The notes below the pieces were generated by a model that saw nothing but the letters and a program-made list of their open reading frames with translations, ran no database searches and was not told where the DNA came from. Positions 1-6,925 of a stretch of 20,556 bases of DNA are shown piece after piece. The stretch is from NCBI GenBank assembly GCA_945865855.1, contig CAMBES010000007.1, positions 1 through 20,556 on the forward strand. The letters are read 5' to 3'. Position numbers and translations under genes: made by a program. Numbering within the stretch: position 1 is the stretch's first letter; every line of letters begins with the position of its first letter. Source of the stretch: Rhizobium sp. Q54. GTDB taxonomy: Bacteria > Pseudomonadota > Alphaproteobacteria > Rickettsiales > UBA1997.

Positions 1-421
1 ACCAAAGATGCAATAACGGCTTATTTTCCGAAGCGCTGTTAAAATAATCGCCGCTTTCTTTTAAGAGATTAAAATTTGAGACGAAGTAGGAACTGCGCGA
101 AATATGCTTGTTCAGCTGCTTGAATTCATCAGGAAATAAGGCAAACCACCCAAAGGCAAAGCAAGAAATCAGAACCAGTAGTAATGCAGGAAATATCCGC
201 CGAACGCGACGGCTATAAAAATCTAGAAATCTAAAACTATCTGATTCCAAGTTCTTTAAGATGATTGTTGAGATCAAGAACCCGGAAATCACAAAAAAAA
301 TATCAACACCTACAAATCCGCCGCCAAAACCAATAGCGTGAAACCCCACAACCAGAAGAATTGCAACAGCTCGGAGCCCATCAATATCCCCGCGATATTT
401 AGGCATAAACTTCTTATCCAT
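1..421 (-). CDS. Acyltransferase family 3 (OafA/YrhL-like) membrane protein, N-terminal part
   Basis: Integral-membrane acyltransferases of this family transfer acetyl or other acyl groups to surface sugars such as O-antigen, peptidoglycan or exopolysaccharide. I translated the minus strand from the ATG at 421-419 and found 140 open codons running off the left edge. The N-terminus carries the family signature: YRGDIDGLRAVAILLVVGFH near residue 9, GGGFVGVDIFFVISGFLI near residues 31-48, and FYSRRVRRIFPALLLV near residues 62-77. The last readable residues, KPLLHLW, match the start of the next conserved family block. The His in the 'GFHA' stretch is the expected catalytic histidine. The C-terminal part, including any SGNH domain, lies outside the window. 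No strong ribosome binding site precedes the ATG. The substrate cannot be told from this fragment. Confidence 0.9.
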   Translation of the reverse strand, partial: MDKKFMPKYRGDIDGLRAVAILLVVGFHAIGFGGGFVGVDIFFVISGFLISTIILKNLESDSFRFLDFYSRRVRRIFPALLLVLISCFAFGWFALFPDEFKQLNKHISRSSYFVSNFNLLKESGDYFNSASENKPLLHLW

Positions 422-492
422 TCTTACTCGCGATAGTTAGGATAGGTGGCGACATTGGGCGCATGGGATAAAAAACTTGCCTAACCCGAAAG

Positions 493-569
493 TGGTGCAC
501 CCGACAGGAGTCGAACCTGTAACCTTCTGATCCGTAGTCAGATACTCTATCCAGTTGAGCTACGGGTGC
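493..569 (-). tRNA. tRNA-Arg(ACG)
   Basis: The minus strand folds as a complete 77-nt cloverleaf. The acceptor pairs GCACCCG with CGGGTGC, followed by discriminator A and an encoded CCA. The D arm is GCTC/GAGT, the anticodon stem TCTGA/TCAGA, and the T arm ACAGG/CCTGT with a TTCGACT loop. The anticodon loop is CTACGGA, giving anticodon ACG, which decodes CGN arginine codons after A34-to-I editing. The gene lies downstream of recA on the same strand, beyond the recA terminator. Its 5' end is duplicated at 705-726. Confidence 0.96.
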
Positions 570-572
570 ATA
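551..572 (-). repeat. 22-bp direct repeat, copy A (5' end of the intact tRNA-Arg)
   Basis: These 22 bases cover the first 19 nt of tRNA-Arg plus three upstream bases. They recur exactly at 705-726 in the same orientation. This copy belongs to the intact tRNA gene. Confidence 0.9.
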
Positions 573-704
573 ATTATAAACGCTTCGTCGCTTTTCTCGC
601 TTTCGCTCGAAGACGACTCGCGCCAGGGCAAAGACTAGCTTTGCCCGCTATTCCTTTAAAATGCTTTCGCATTTTATTGCGCCTTTAGCGCAACCACTCA
701 TAGC
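573..704. repeat. Hairpin cluster between duplicated tRNA-Arg 5' ends
   Basis: This 132-bp stretch separates the two copies of the tRNA 5' end and has no open frame of note. It holds three perfect small hairpins: 626-633 with 639-646 (GGGCAAAG/CTTTGCCC, 5-nt loop), 658-664 with 669-675 (AAAATGC/GCATTTT, 4-nt loop) and 677-682 with 688-693 (TTGCGC/GCGCAA, 5-nt loop). A CGCTT/TCGCT-rich block lies at 581-622. Packed palindromes of this kind resemble bacterial palindromic intergenic elements (REP/RPE-like). I cannot assign it to a named family. Confidence 0.6.
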
Positions 705-726
705 CCAGTTGAGCTACGGGTGCATA
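705..726 (-). repeat. 22-bp direct repeat, copy B (tRNA-Arg 5' fragment)
   Basis: This is an exact second copy of the first 19 nt of tRNA-Arg plus three upstream bases. It lies between the recA terminator and the hairpin cluster. The rest of the tRNA does not follow it, so it is a remnant or duplication rather than a second gene. Confidence 0.85.
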
Positions 727-727
727 T

Positions 728-757
728 AAAAACCACCCCCGATTGTCAGGGGGTGGT
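728..757 (-). terminator. Rho-independent terminator of recA
   Basis: On the minus strand a perfect 9-bp stem (ACCACCCCC at 732-740 with GGGGGTGGT at 749-757, 8-nt loop) is followed directly by a T run, 15 bp past the recA stop codon. It ends the sucC-sucD-recA transcripts. The tRNA-Arg beyond it would need read-through or its own promoter. Confidence 0.9.
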
Positions 758-771
758 AATAATATTTTATT

Positions 772-1833
772 CTAAGCAGCAGTCTCGTTTTTCTTCTTCT
801 TTTCTACAACTTCTTCTTTCACTACAGCTGCAGATTTTTTTCCTTGTTTGGCGATACCTAATTTTTCGCGAACTACTCTTTCGATTTCGTCAGCAACCTT
901 CGGATTTTCTTTTAGGTAAGATTTGGTGTTTTCTTTTCCTTGGCCAATTTTACCGCCTTTGTAAGCATACCAAGAGCCTGATTTCTCAAGAACTTCGTGC
1001 TTAACAGCTAGGTCAATAACTTCGCCAAGTCTAGAAACGCCTTCGCCGTAAATAATTTCAAATTCAGCAGTTTTGAAAGGAGGGGCAACTTTATTTTTAA
1101 CTACTTTCACTTTGGTTTCGTTACCAAGAACTTCTTCCTGATCTTTAATTGCAGTGCCTCTGCGGATATCCAAGCGAACTGAGGCGTAGAATTTTAGAGA
1201 GTTGCCACCTGAAGTTGTTTCTGGAGAGCCGAACATCACGCCAATCTTCATTCTGATTTGGTTGATGAAAATTATTGTTGAGTTGCTCTTCGAAACGGTG
1301 GAGGTGAGTTTGCGCAAAGCCTTGCTCATCAAGCGCGCTTGTAGACCCATTTGATTGTCTCCCATTCCGCCTTCTAGCTCGACTTGTGGAACAAGAGCTG
1401 CAACTGAGTCGATCACAACTAGATCAACCGCGCCAGAACGAATTAAGGTGTCTGTAATTTCTAAAGCCGCTTCGCCATTATCTGGTTGAGAGATGATTAA
1501 CTCTTCCAAATTGATACCAAGATTTTTGGCATAGGCTGGGTCAAAAGCATGTTCAGCATCAACAAAAGCGCAGGATAATCCGGCTTTTTGCGCTTCAGCA
1601 ATCGCGTGCAAGGTAAGTGTGGTTTTACCTGAAGATTCTGGTCCGTAGATTTCAACAATACGTCCGCGCGGATATCCTCCAACGCCAAGAGCAACGTCAA
1701 GCGCAAGTGATCCACTTGGAATTACTTCAATATCTAAAACTGGCTTAGAACCAAATTTCATTGCCGAGCCTTTGCCGAATTGTTTATCGATTTGCGACAG
1801 AGCTGCTTCTAGGGCTTTTTTACGATCGTTCAT
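772..1833 (-). CDS. recA: Recombinase RecA
   Basis: RecA is the DNA strand-exchange ATPase of homologous recombination and the co-protease that triggers LexA cleavage in the SOS response. The 353-residue product has the normal family length. It carries the Walker A motif GPESSGKT at residues 64-71, the Walker B stretch DLVVIDSVAALVP, the L1 segment EGGMGDNQMGLQARLMSKALR, the L2-adjacent INQIRMKIGVMFGSPETTSGG stretch, and a charged Lys/Glu-rich C-terminal tail typical of RecA. The start is supported by GGAG eight bases upstream of the ATG. recA follows sucD by 39 bp on the same strand, and a short TTTGTTGGG tandem repeat lies in that gap. A strong terminator lies just downstream. I saw no LexA box that I would defend. 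Confidence 0.98.
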   Translation of the reverse strand: MNDRKKALEAALSQIDKQFGKGSAMKFGSKPVLDIEVIPSGSLALDVALGVGGYPRGRIVEIYGPESSGKTTLTLHAIAEAQKAGLSCAFVDAEHAFDPAYAKNLGINLEELIISQPDNGEAALEITDTLIRSGAVDLVVIDSVAALVPQVELEGGMGDNQMGLQARLMSKALRKLTSTVSKSNSTIIFINQIRMKIGVMFGSPETTSGGNSLKFYASVRLDIRRGTAIKDQEEVLGNETKVKVVKNKVAPPFKTAEFEIIYGEGVSRLGEVIDLAVKHEVLEKSGSWYAYKGGKIGQGKENTKSYLKENPKVADEIERVVREKLGIAKQGKKSAAVVKEEVVEKKKKNETAA

Positions 1834-1872
1834 GTGGTCTCCTTTTTTGGGTTTGTTGGGTTTGTTGGGGGG

Positions 1873-2757
1873 TCAAGATTTTAAAAGTTTAAGCATGGTC
1901 TCGCCAAGTGATGCCGGGCTATCTGAAACCATTACTCCAGCTGATTTCATTGCTTCGATTTTGCTTTCTGCACCACCTTTGCCGCCAGAAATAATCGCGC
2001 CAGCATGACCCATGCGACGACCTTCTGGAGCGGTGCGACCAGCGATGAAGCCGACTGTTGGTTTTTTACGACCCTTGGCCGCTTCGCGACGAAGGAATTC
2101 TGCCGCATCTTCTTCATCAGAGCCGCCGATTTCGCCAATCATGATCATGGCTTCGGTTTCTGGATCAGACAAAAACATGTCTAGGCAATCGATAAAATCC
2201 GTTCCGTTAACTGGATCGCCACCAATGCCGATACAAGTACTTTGACCCAAGCCAACTCTTGTTGTCTGGTGAACTGCTTCGTAAGTTAAAGTGCCTGAAC
2301 GTGAGACGATTCCAATTTTACCGCGCTGGTGAATATGGCCTGGCATGATACCGATTTTACACTCACCTGGAGTGATTATGCCTGGGCAATTAGGCCCAAT
2401 TAAACGAGATCTAGAGCCAATTAGGGCCTTTCTAACTTTTACCATATCAAGAACAGGAATGCCTTCGGTGATGCAAACAATAAGTTCGATTTCCGCTTCA
2501 ATCGCTTCAAGAATTGCATCGGCAGCGAAAGCTGGCGGCACGTAAATTACTGAGGCGTTGCAACCAGTTACTTCCTTCGCTTCATAAACCGTGTTAAAAA
2601 TAGGAAGATCGAGATGCTTAGTTCCGCCTTTGCCGGGAGTGACTCCGCCGACCATTTTTGTTCCGTAAGCAACGGCTTGTTCGGTGTGAAAAGTTCCTTG
2701 CGCGCCTGTAAGGCCTTGGCAGATGACTTTGGTGTTTTTATTTACGAGTACTGACAT
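1873..2757 (-). CDS. sucD: Succinyl-CoA ligase (ADP/GDP-forming) alpha subunit
   Basis: With SucC this subunit forms the TCA-cycle enzyme that converts succinyl-CoA to succinate while making ATP or GTP. The 294-residue product has the usual length. The N-terminal CoA-binding Rossmann domain reads VICQGLTGAQGTFHTEQA at residues 11-28, and GPNCPGIITPGECKIGIMPG falls at 121-140. The phosphohistidine loop RRMGHAGAIISGGKGGA places the catalytic histidine at residue 251. AAGGA lies ahead of the ATG. The gene starts 13 bp after the sucC stop, so the two are certainly co-transcribed. recA follows on the same strand. Confidence 0.98.
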   Translation of the reverse strand: MSVLVNKNTKVICQGLTGAQGTFHTEQAVAYGTKMVGGVTPGKGGTKHLDLPIFNTVYEAKEVTGCNASVIYVPPAFAADAILEAIEAEIELIVCITEGIPVLDMVKVRKALIGSRSRLIGPNCPGIITPGECKIGIMPGHIHQRGKIGIVSRSGTLTYEAVHQTTRVGLGQSTCIGIGGDPVNGTDFIDCLDMFLSDPETEAMIMIGEIGGSDEEDAAEFLRREAAKGRKKPTVGFIAGRTAPEGRRMGHAGAIISGGKGGAESKIEAMKSAGVMVSDSPASLGETMLKLLKS

Positions 2758-2770
2758 TGGTAATCCTTAA

Positions 2771-3958
2771 TTATTTATAGACTTTCTGCTGCTTTACCGC
2801 TTTCACAATTTTCTCAGCGGCATCAGCTAAATCATCCGCTGGAATGATCGCTAAACCAGATTCAGCAAGAATTTTTTTACCCAGATCAACATTCGTTCCT
2901 TCAAGACGAACAACCAAAGGAACAGAAAGATTGGTTTCTTTCGCCGCTTCAATAATGCCATTGGCAATGATGTCGCAACGCATGATTCCGCCGAAGATAT
3001 TCACCAAAATTCCTTTTACGCTTGGATCAGAGAGAATGATTTTAAAAGCTGCCGTAACTTTTTCACGAGTAGCTCCGCCGCCAACATCTAAGAAGTTTGC
3101 TGGCGATGAGCCGTAAAGCTTAATGATGTCCATCGTTGCCATCGCAAGACCCGCGCCGTTAACCATGCAGCCGATTTGGCCATCCATTTTAATATAGCTC
3201 AATTCATATTTTGACGCCTCAATTTCCAATGGCTCTTCTTCATCTAAATCGCGCATTTCGCGGATATCATCGTGACGATGTAGCGCGTTATCGTCAAAAT
3301 TAATTTTCGCATCAAGAGCGACAATTTCGCCTTCTTCCGTTTCAACCAAAGGATTAATTTCAATTTGCGATGCATCGCTTTCGATAAAAGCCGCGTAAAG
3401 AGAGAAAATTAATTTTGAAAATTTCTTCAAAAGATCGCCTTTAAATCCCAAAGCAAAACCAAGCTTGCGAGCATGGCAGGCCTGAATCCCGGAAGCTTGA
3501 TCAACCTTAACTGAAATGAGCTTTTCTGGAGAATGCGCCGCAACTTCTTCAATATCAACGCCGCCTTCTATTGAAGCCATGAAAACAATTCCCTTGGTTT
3601 TGCGATCAACCACAACTGAAAGGTAATATTCTTTTTTGATGCTTGAGCCAGCTTCAACATAAATTCTTTTAACAAGCTTTCCTTCTGGGCCAGTTTGATG
3701 AGTAACCAGAGTCATGCCCAGCATTTGCGCTGCCTTCTCTTTTACTTCTTCAACTGATTTTACAACTTTAACGCCGCCGCCTTTGCCGCGTCCACCAGCG
3801 TGAATTTGCGCCTTAACTACAAAAATTTTGTGACCTGCAGCTTCTAAAGCTTTTGCAGCGTCAATTGCCTCTGGCACTGAAAAAGCTTGGTGCCCTTCAG
3901 GCACTGCAACACCGAATTTTTTTAACAAGCCTTTGGCTTGATACTCATGAATATTCAT
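2771..3958 (-). CDS. sucC: Succinyl-CoA ligase beta subunit
   Basis: This is the nucleotide-binding subunit of succinyl-CoA ligase. It has an N-terminal ATP-grasp domain and a C-terminal ligase-CoA domain. The 395-residue product begins with the classic MNIHEYQAKGLLKKFGV and carries VKAQIHAGGRGKGGGVKV in the ATP-grasp lid. ASQIEINPLVETEEGEIVALDAKINFDDNA marks the metal and nucleotide site. The C-terminal domain shows GGGATREKVTAAFKIILSDP and LVNIFGGIMRCDIIANGII. It is the first gene of the minus-strand sucC-sucD-recA run and is divergent from hemD across 90 bp that must hold both promoters. The ATG is well placed but has no clear Shine-Dalgarno sequence. Confidence 0.98.
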   Translation of the reverse strand: MNIHEYQAKGLLKKFGVAVPEGHQAFSVPEAIDAAKALEAAGHKIFVVKAQIHAGGRGKGGGVKVVKSVEEVKEKAAQMLGMTLVTHQTGPEGKLVKRIYVEAGSSIKKEYYLSVVVDRKTKGIVFMASIEGGVDIEEVAAHSPEKLISVKVDQASGIQACHARKLGFALGFKGDLLKKFSKLIFSLYAAFIESDASQIEINPLVETEEGEIVALDAKINFDDNALHRHDDIREMRDLDEEEPLEIEASKYELSYIKMDGQIGCMVNGAGLAMATMDIIKLYGSSPANFLDVGGGATREKVTAAFKIILSDPSVKGILVNIFGGIMRCDIIANGIIEAAKETNLSVPLVVRLEGTNVDLGKKILAESGLAIIPADDLADAAEKIVKAVKQQKVYK

Positions 3959-4048
3959 TGGAAAGTGAATTTGAATTACCGCTTACAAAGAAGAGGCGCG
4001 GCACGGTAAGTTTGAATTTTAATTCGGCAATCCCCTCACAGTAGAAAT

Positions 4049-4711
4049 ATGAAGAATATCCTGATAACCCGCTCTTTCATTGCATCTGCAGAAATTATTA
4101 AGCTTTTAGAAAGCCAAGAATTTCAGATATTTTGCGAGCCGCTTTTTACAGTCGAAAAACTCGCAGTAGAAAAAATTTCTGCGCCAATTTCTGCGGTCAT
4201 CGTCACCAGCATCAATGCCTGCTTTGCTCTAGATAATTCTGGCATCGATAGAGAAGCAAAAATCTTCACTACTGGCAAGAAAACCGCGCAAGAGCTAAGG
4301 CACATCGGATTCAAAAATATTATTTTATCGCCACGAAATTCTGCTGAGTCCTTGTTTGATTTAGTAGCGCAAGAACCCGGACAAATCCTTTATTTTCGTG
4401 GCTCGATAATCAGCCTCGACTTCGCCGCAAAATTAAAAAATGTTCGGGATATTCTCGCCTACAAAACTCACGAGGTAGAAAATTTCTCCACCGATTTCAA
4501 AAAAATTCCCTATGACGAAGTGCTAATTTTTTCTAAAAATAGTTTGAAAATTTTTTACAAACTTATCGCGAAATACAATCTCCTTGAATATTTTGCGAGC
4601 GCGCAAATCGTCTGCCTAAGCGAGCAAATTCTTGATCTTGCTAAGAAATTTCGATTCAAAAAAATCTGCACTTTCGCCGACAATCCTCTCCTTAAAAAAT
4701 TCTATGACTGA
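4049..4711 (+). CDS. hemD: Uroporphyrinogen-III synthase
   Basis: HemD closes the linear tetrapyrrole hydroxymethylbilane into uroporphyrinogen III, with inversion of ring D. The 220-residue product starts with the family pattern MKNILITRS. It has the two-lobed features expected: ISAVIVTSINACFAL and IFTTGKKTAQELRHIGFKNI in the first part, YFRGSIISLDFA and VLIFSKNSLKIFYKLIAKY in the second, and IVCLSEQILDLAKKFRFKKI near the end. Family sequence conservation is low, so the call rests on pattern, length and position. It is the first gene of an overlapping operon with a Mic60-like gene and hemY, the arrangement known from many Alphaproteobacteria. hemC is not in the window. Confidence 0.87.
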   Translation: MKNILITRSFIASAEIIKLLESQEFQIFCEPLFTVEKLAVEKISAPISAVIVTSINACFALDNSGIDREAKIFTTGKKTAQELRHIGFKNIILSPRNSAESLFDLVAQEPGQILYFRGSIISLDFAAKLKNVRDILAYKTHEVENFSTDFKKIPYDEVLIFSKNSLKIFYKLIAKYNLLEYFASAQIVCLSEQILDLAKKFRFKKICTFADNPLLKKFYD

Positions 4712-5573
4712 ACAAACAACTTCTCAAAAAACACCTGAGAAAAAGAGCTCAATTTTAACCAAAATTATTTTACTAATCGCGCTGATTGGCGGCGGCTTAG
4801 TCGCAATAAAATTATGGCGCAAAGGCTCAGAGCAAACAAAACAAGAGCAGGGGCTAGACCACGACATCATTGGCCTTGCCGAAGGATATGCAGATCAAGG
4901 CGATCAAGAAGATTTATCAGATCTCAGCGTCAATGAGCTTCGCGAAAAAGGCGCAGAATTCATTTACCAAATGCTCTTGAAGAACCAGTTAAAAATCGAA
5001 GATCTAGGCGCGCAATTGCAAGCTTTGAAAAGCGAAGTCTTAAAATATCGCAGCCAAGAAAAACTCGGCAGAATGATTTTAATTTACGTCGACCTGCGCG
5101 AAAAAATTATCTCTGAAAAGGGTTACAATGAAGAGATGAAAAGCTTTGAGATTCTAAGCGCCTCGGATGAAGTCTTAACTGCCAAAATCGCCAAACTAAA
5201 GCCGCTTCTTTCAAGTTTTGCGTCACAAAAAAAATTGGAAAAAAACTTCGCCAATATCATTCCTGAATTGATTATTAACAAAAAAAATAGCATCGCGAAT
5301 GAAAGTCTAGTTGCAAAAATCCAACGCAATATTTCGCGCCTGGTTGTGCTGCGCAGAATCGACGAAAAAAATCCCCAAGAAGTCGATGCCGTAGTTGTGC
5401 GCATCGAAAAACTTCTGAAACAAGAAAATTATTCAGATGCCTTGAGCGCAGGATTATCGCTGCCCGCCGACTATAACCCAATCCTTAAAAATTTCCTCGA
5501 TGAACTTCACGCCTCACTCGAAGTAAAACAAATCGATCAAGAAATTTTGAACTATCTCAAAAGTCTAAACTAA
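4704..5573 (+). CDS. Mic60/mitofilin-like inner-membrane protein
   Basis: The 289-residue product has one N-terminal membrane segment near residues 17-36, preceded by a short Lys-containing cytoplasmic tail. An acidic linker follows, then helical charged sequence with coiled-coil character from about residue 60 to 120. The C-terminal third has alternating helices (LVVLRRIDEKNPQEVDAVVVRIEKLL, then DALSAGLSLPADY), which resembles the mitofilin signature domain. Known: alphaproteobacterial Mic60, the relative of the mitochondrial MICOS subunit that bends membranes at cristae, is encoded between hemD and hemY. Inference: this is a short, divergent member. The start at 4704 (MTEQTTSQ) overlaps the hemD stop by 8 bp. 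An in-frame ATG at 4632 would add 24 residues lying within hemD and is unlikely. Family assignment is moderate; membrane topology is firmer. Confidence 0.7.
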   Translation: MTEQTTSQKTPEKKSSILTKIILLIALIGGGLVAIKLWRKGSEQTKQEQGLDHDIIGLAEGYADQGDQEDLSDLSVNELREKGAEFIYQMLLKNQLKIEDLGAQLQALKSEVLKYRSQEKLGRMILIYVDLREKIISEKGYNEEMKSFEILSASDEVLTAKIAKLKPLLSSFASQKKLEKNFANIIPELIINKKNSIANESLVAKIQRNISRLVVLRRIDEKNPQEVDAVVVRIEKLLKQENYSDALSAGLSLPADYNPILKNFLDELHASLEVKQIDQEILNYLKSLN

Positions 5574-6883
5574 TGCTCACAATTCTTTGGATCCTTCTTG
5601 CCTCTTTCTTTCTCGCCGCCTCTTTTTCTTGGCTGCTCGATCACAACGGCAACGTCCTAATAACCTGGCTTGGCTACGAATTACAAACCGATGTCTTGAC
5701 GGCAATTTTAATCTCGGCGCTTTTCTCGTTAATGGTTTTTGCGATCACTTATTTATTCGCGCGAATCCTGGCGATCAAATTTCCTAGTTTGCTGAAATTT
5801 ATATTTAGAAAAAGTTACGTAAAAAACCTAGAGAAGGTTGTGCGCAGGCATCATCAAGGCTTTGATTTAATGGCAGAAACTCTTTTGGCTCTCGAAATTA
5901 ACGACGAGAAATCCGCAGAAGCTCTGCAAAAAAAATTGAACAAACTCATCAAGCATTCGGGCTTAAACAATTTTCTGATCGGCAAAATTCTTTTTGAAAA
6001 ACGTAAATTTTCTGAAGCCGCTGAGATATTCGAAAAGTTCGGACACAATCCTCACGCTAAAATTTTAGTGCTGAAATCGAAGTTCGAATTGGCTTTGGCT
6101 GGTCAAGACGAAGCCAAGGCGATCGCCTACGCAAAACAAATTCTTGCCGCTAAACGCGACAGCTTCGAAATTGCCAGACAGCTTTTCATTCTCTACAAAA
6201 AACGCGGATTGTGGCAAGATGCAAAAAGCCTAATAGCTGAATATGGCAGTGAAAAATTTCGCGATGAATTACAAAAACGCGATATCGCTGTAATCAATGC
6301 CGCTCTGGCTCTTGAGGCTTATCAACAAAAAAAGTTTTTGCTTGCAATCAAGCACGCAAACATCGCCCTAAAAGCAGAAAATAATTTTCTTCCAGCGCTT
6401 GAAATTCGTCTTAAATCATGGCTAAAGCTCGGCCTAGGATTTAAAGTTAACTGGGAAATTAAAGCGCTTTGGAAAGACAATCCCCACCTAATTCTCGCTG
6501 AAATTTTTGATCTCGTAAATCGCAAATCTTACGCAAAAGCGCGCGTAAAAAGGATGAAAAATCTTGCCGAAACTAACTCAGAATCAGTGCTCGGAAAATT
6601 GGCCATTGGCATTGTTGCCTTCCGAGCTGGCGATTACGTGGCTGCAAAAGAATTTTTGTTTCTCTCGCTCCTCCAACAAAAAACCTATCGCGCTTACAAG
6701 CTTCTCGCCGCAACAGAAAAAGCTTTGGGCAATATTGAAGAATCCAAAAAGAATTTAGCTAAGCTCAAAATGTTTGAATGCGACGACCACTATCGTTGCG
6801 CCTCTTGCGGGCATCTCAGTTCAAAGTGGAGTGCAAAATGCACCTCTTGCGACACTTACGATTCGATTGAGTGGAATAGATAA
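5573..6883 (+). CDS. hemY: HemY-like TPR membrane protein with C-terminal zinc ribbon
   Basis: The 436-residue product opens with two hydrophobic segments (about residues 1-20 and 38-65), as in the HemY_N family. These are inner-membrane proteins of uncertain role encoded beside heme genes. A helical region with tetratricopeptide-like repeats follows. The extreme C-terminus has two CxxC pairs, at residues 409/412 and 423/426 (RCASCGH and KCTSCD), forming a rubredoxin-like zinc ribbon as seen in LapB/YciM and in many alphaproteobacterial HemY proteins. Its ATG shares one base with the stop of the preceding gene, so translation is coupled. This family is not the protoporphyrinogen oxidase that is also called HemY in Bacillus. 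Confidence 0.88.
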   Translation: MLTILWILLASFFLAASFSWLLDHNGNVLITWLGYELQTDVLTAILISALFSLMVFAITYLFARILAIKFPSLLKFIFRKSYVKNLEKVVRRHHQGFDLMAETLLALEINDEKSAEALQKKLNKLIKHSGLNNFLIGKILFEKRKFSEAAEIFEKFGHNPHAKILVLKSKFELALAGQDEAKAIAYAKQILAAKRDSFEIARQLFILYKKRGLWQDAKSLIAEYGSEKFRDELQKRDIAVINAALALEAYQQKKFLLAIKHANIALKAENNFLPALEIRLKSWLKLGLGFKVNWEIKALWKDNPHLILAEIFDLVNRKSYAKARVKRMKNLAETNSESVLGKLAIGIVAFRAGDYVAAKEFLFLSLLQQKTYRAYKLLAATEKALGNIEESKKNLAKLKMFECDDHYRCASCGHLSSKWSAKCTSCDTYDSIEWNR

Positions 6884-6925
6884 GTTTTAGCCCAGATCCG
6901 TCATAGAATTTGAGCAAAAAAGAAC

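Noticed and set aside
573..578. TATAAT on the minus strand just ahead of tRNA-Arg, as a -10 box
   Set aside because: It ends only three bases before the mature tRNA 5' end, so the transcription start would fall inside the tRNA, and no -35 is visible at the right distance.
4632..4703. Upstream ATG adding 24 residues to the Mic60-like protein
   Set aside because: It would overlap hemD deeply. The ATG at 4704 gives a short polar N-terminus before the membrane segment and a normal operon overlap.
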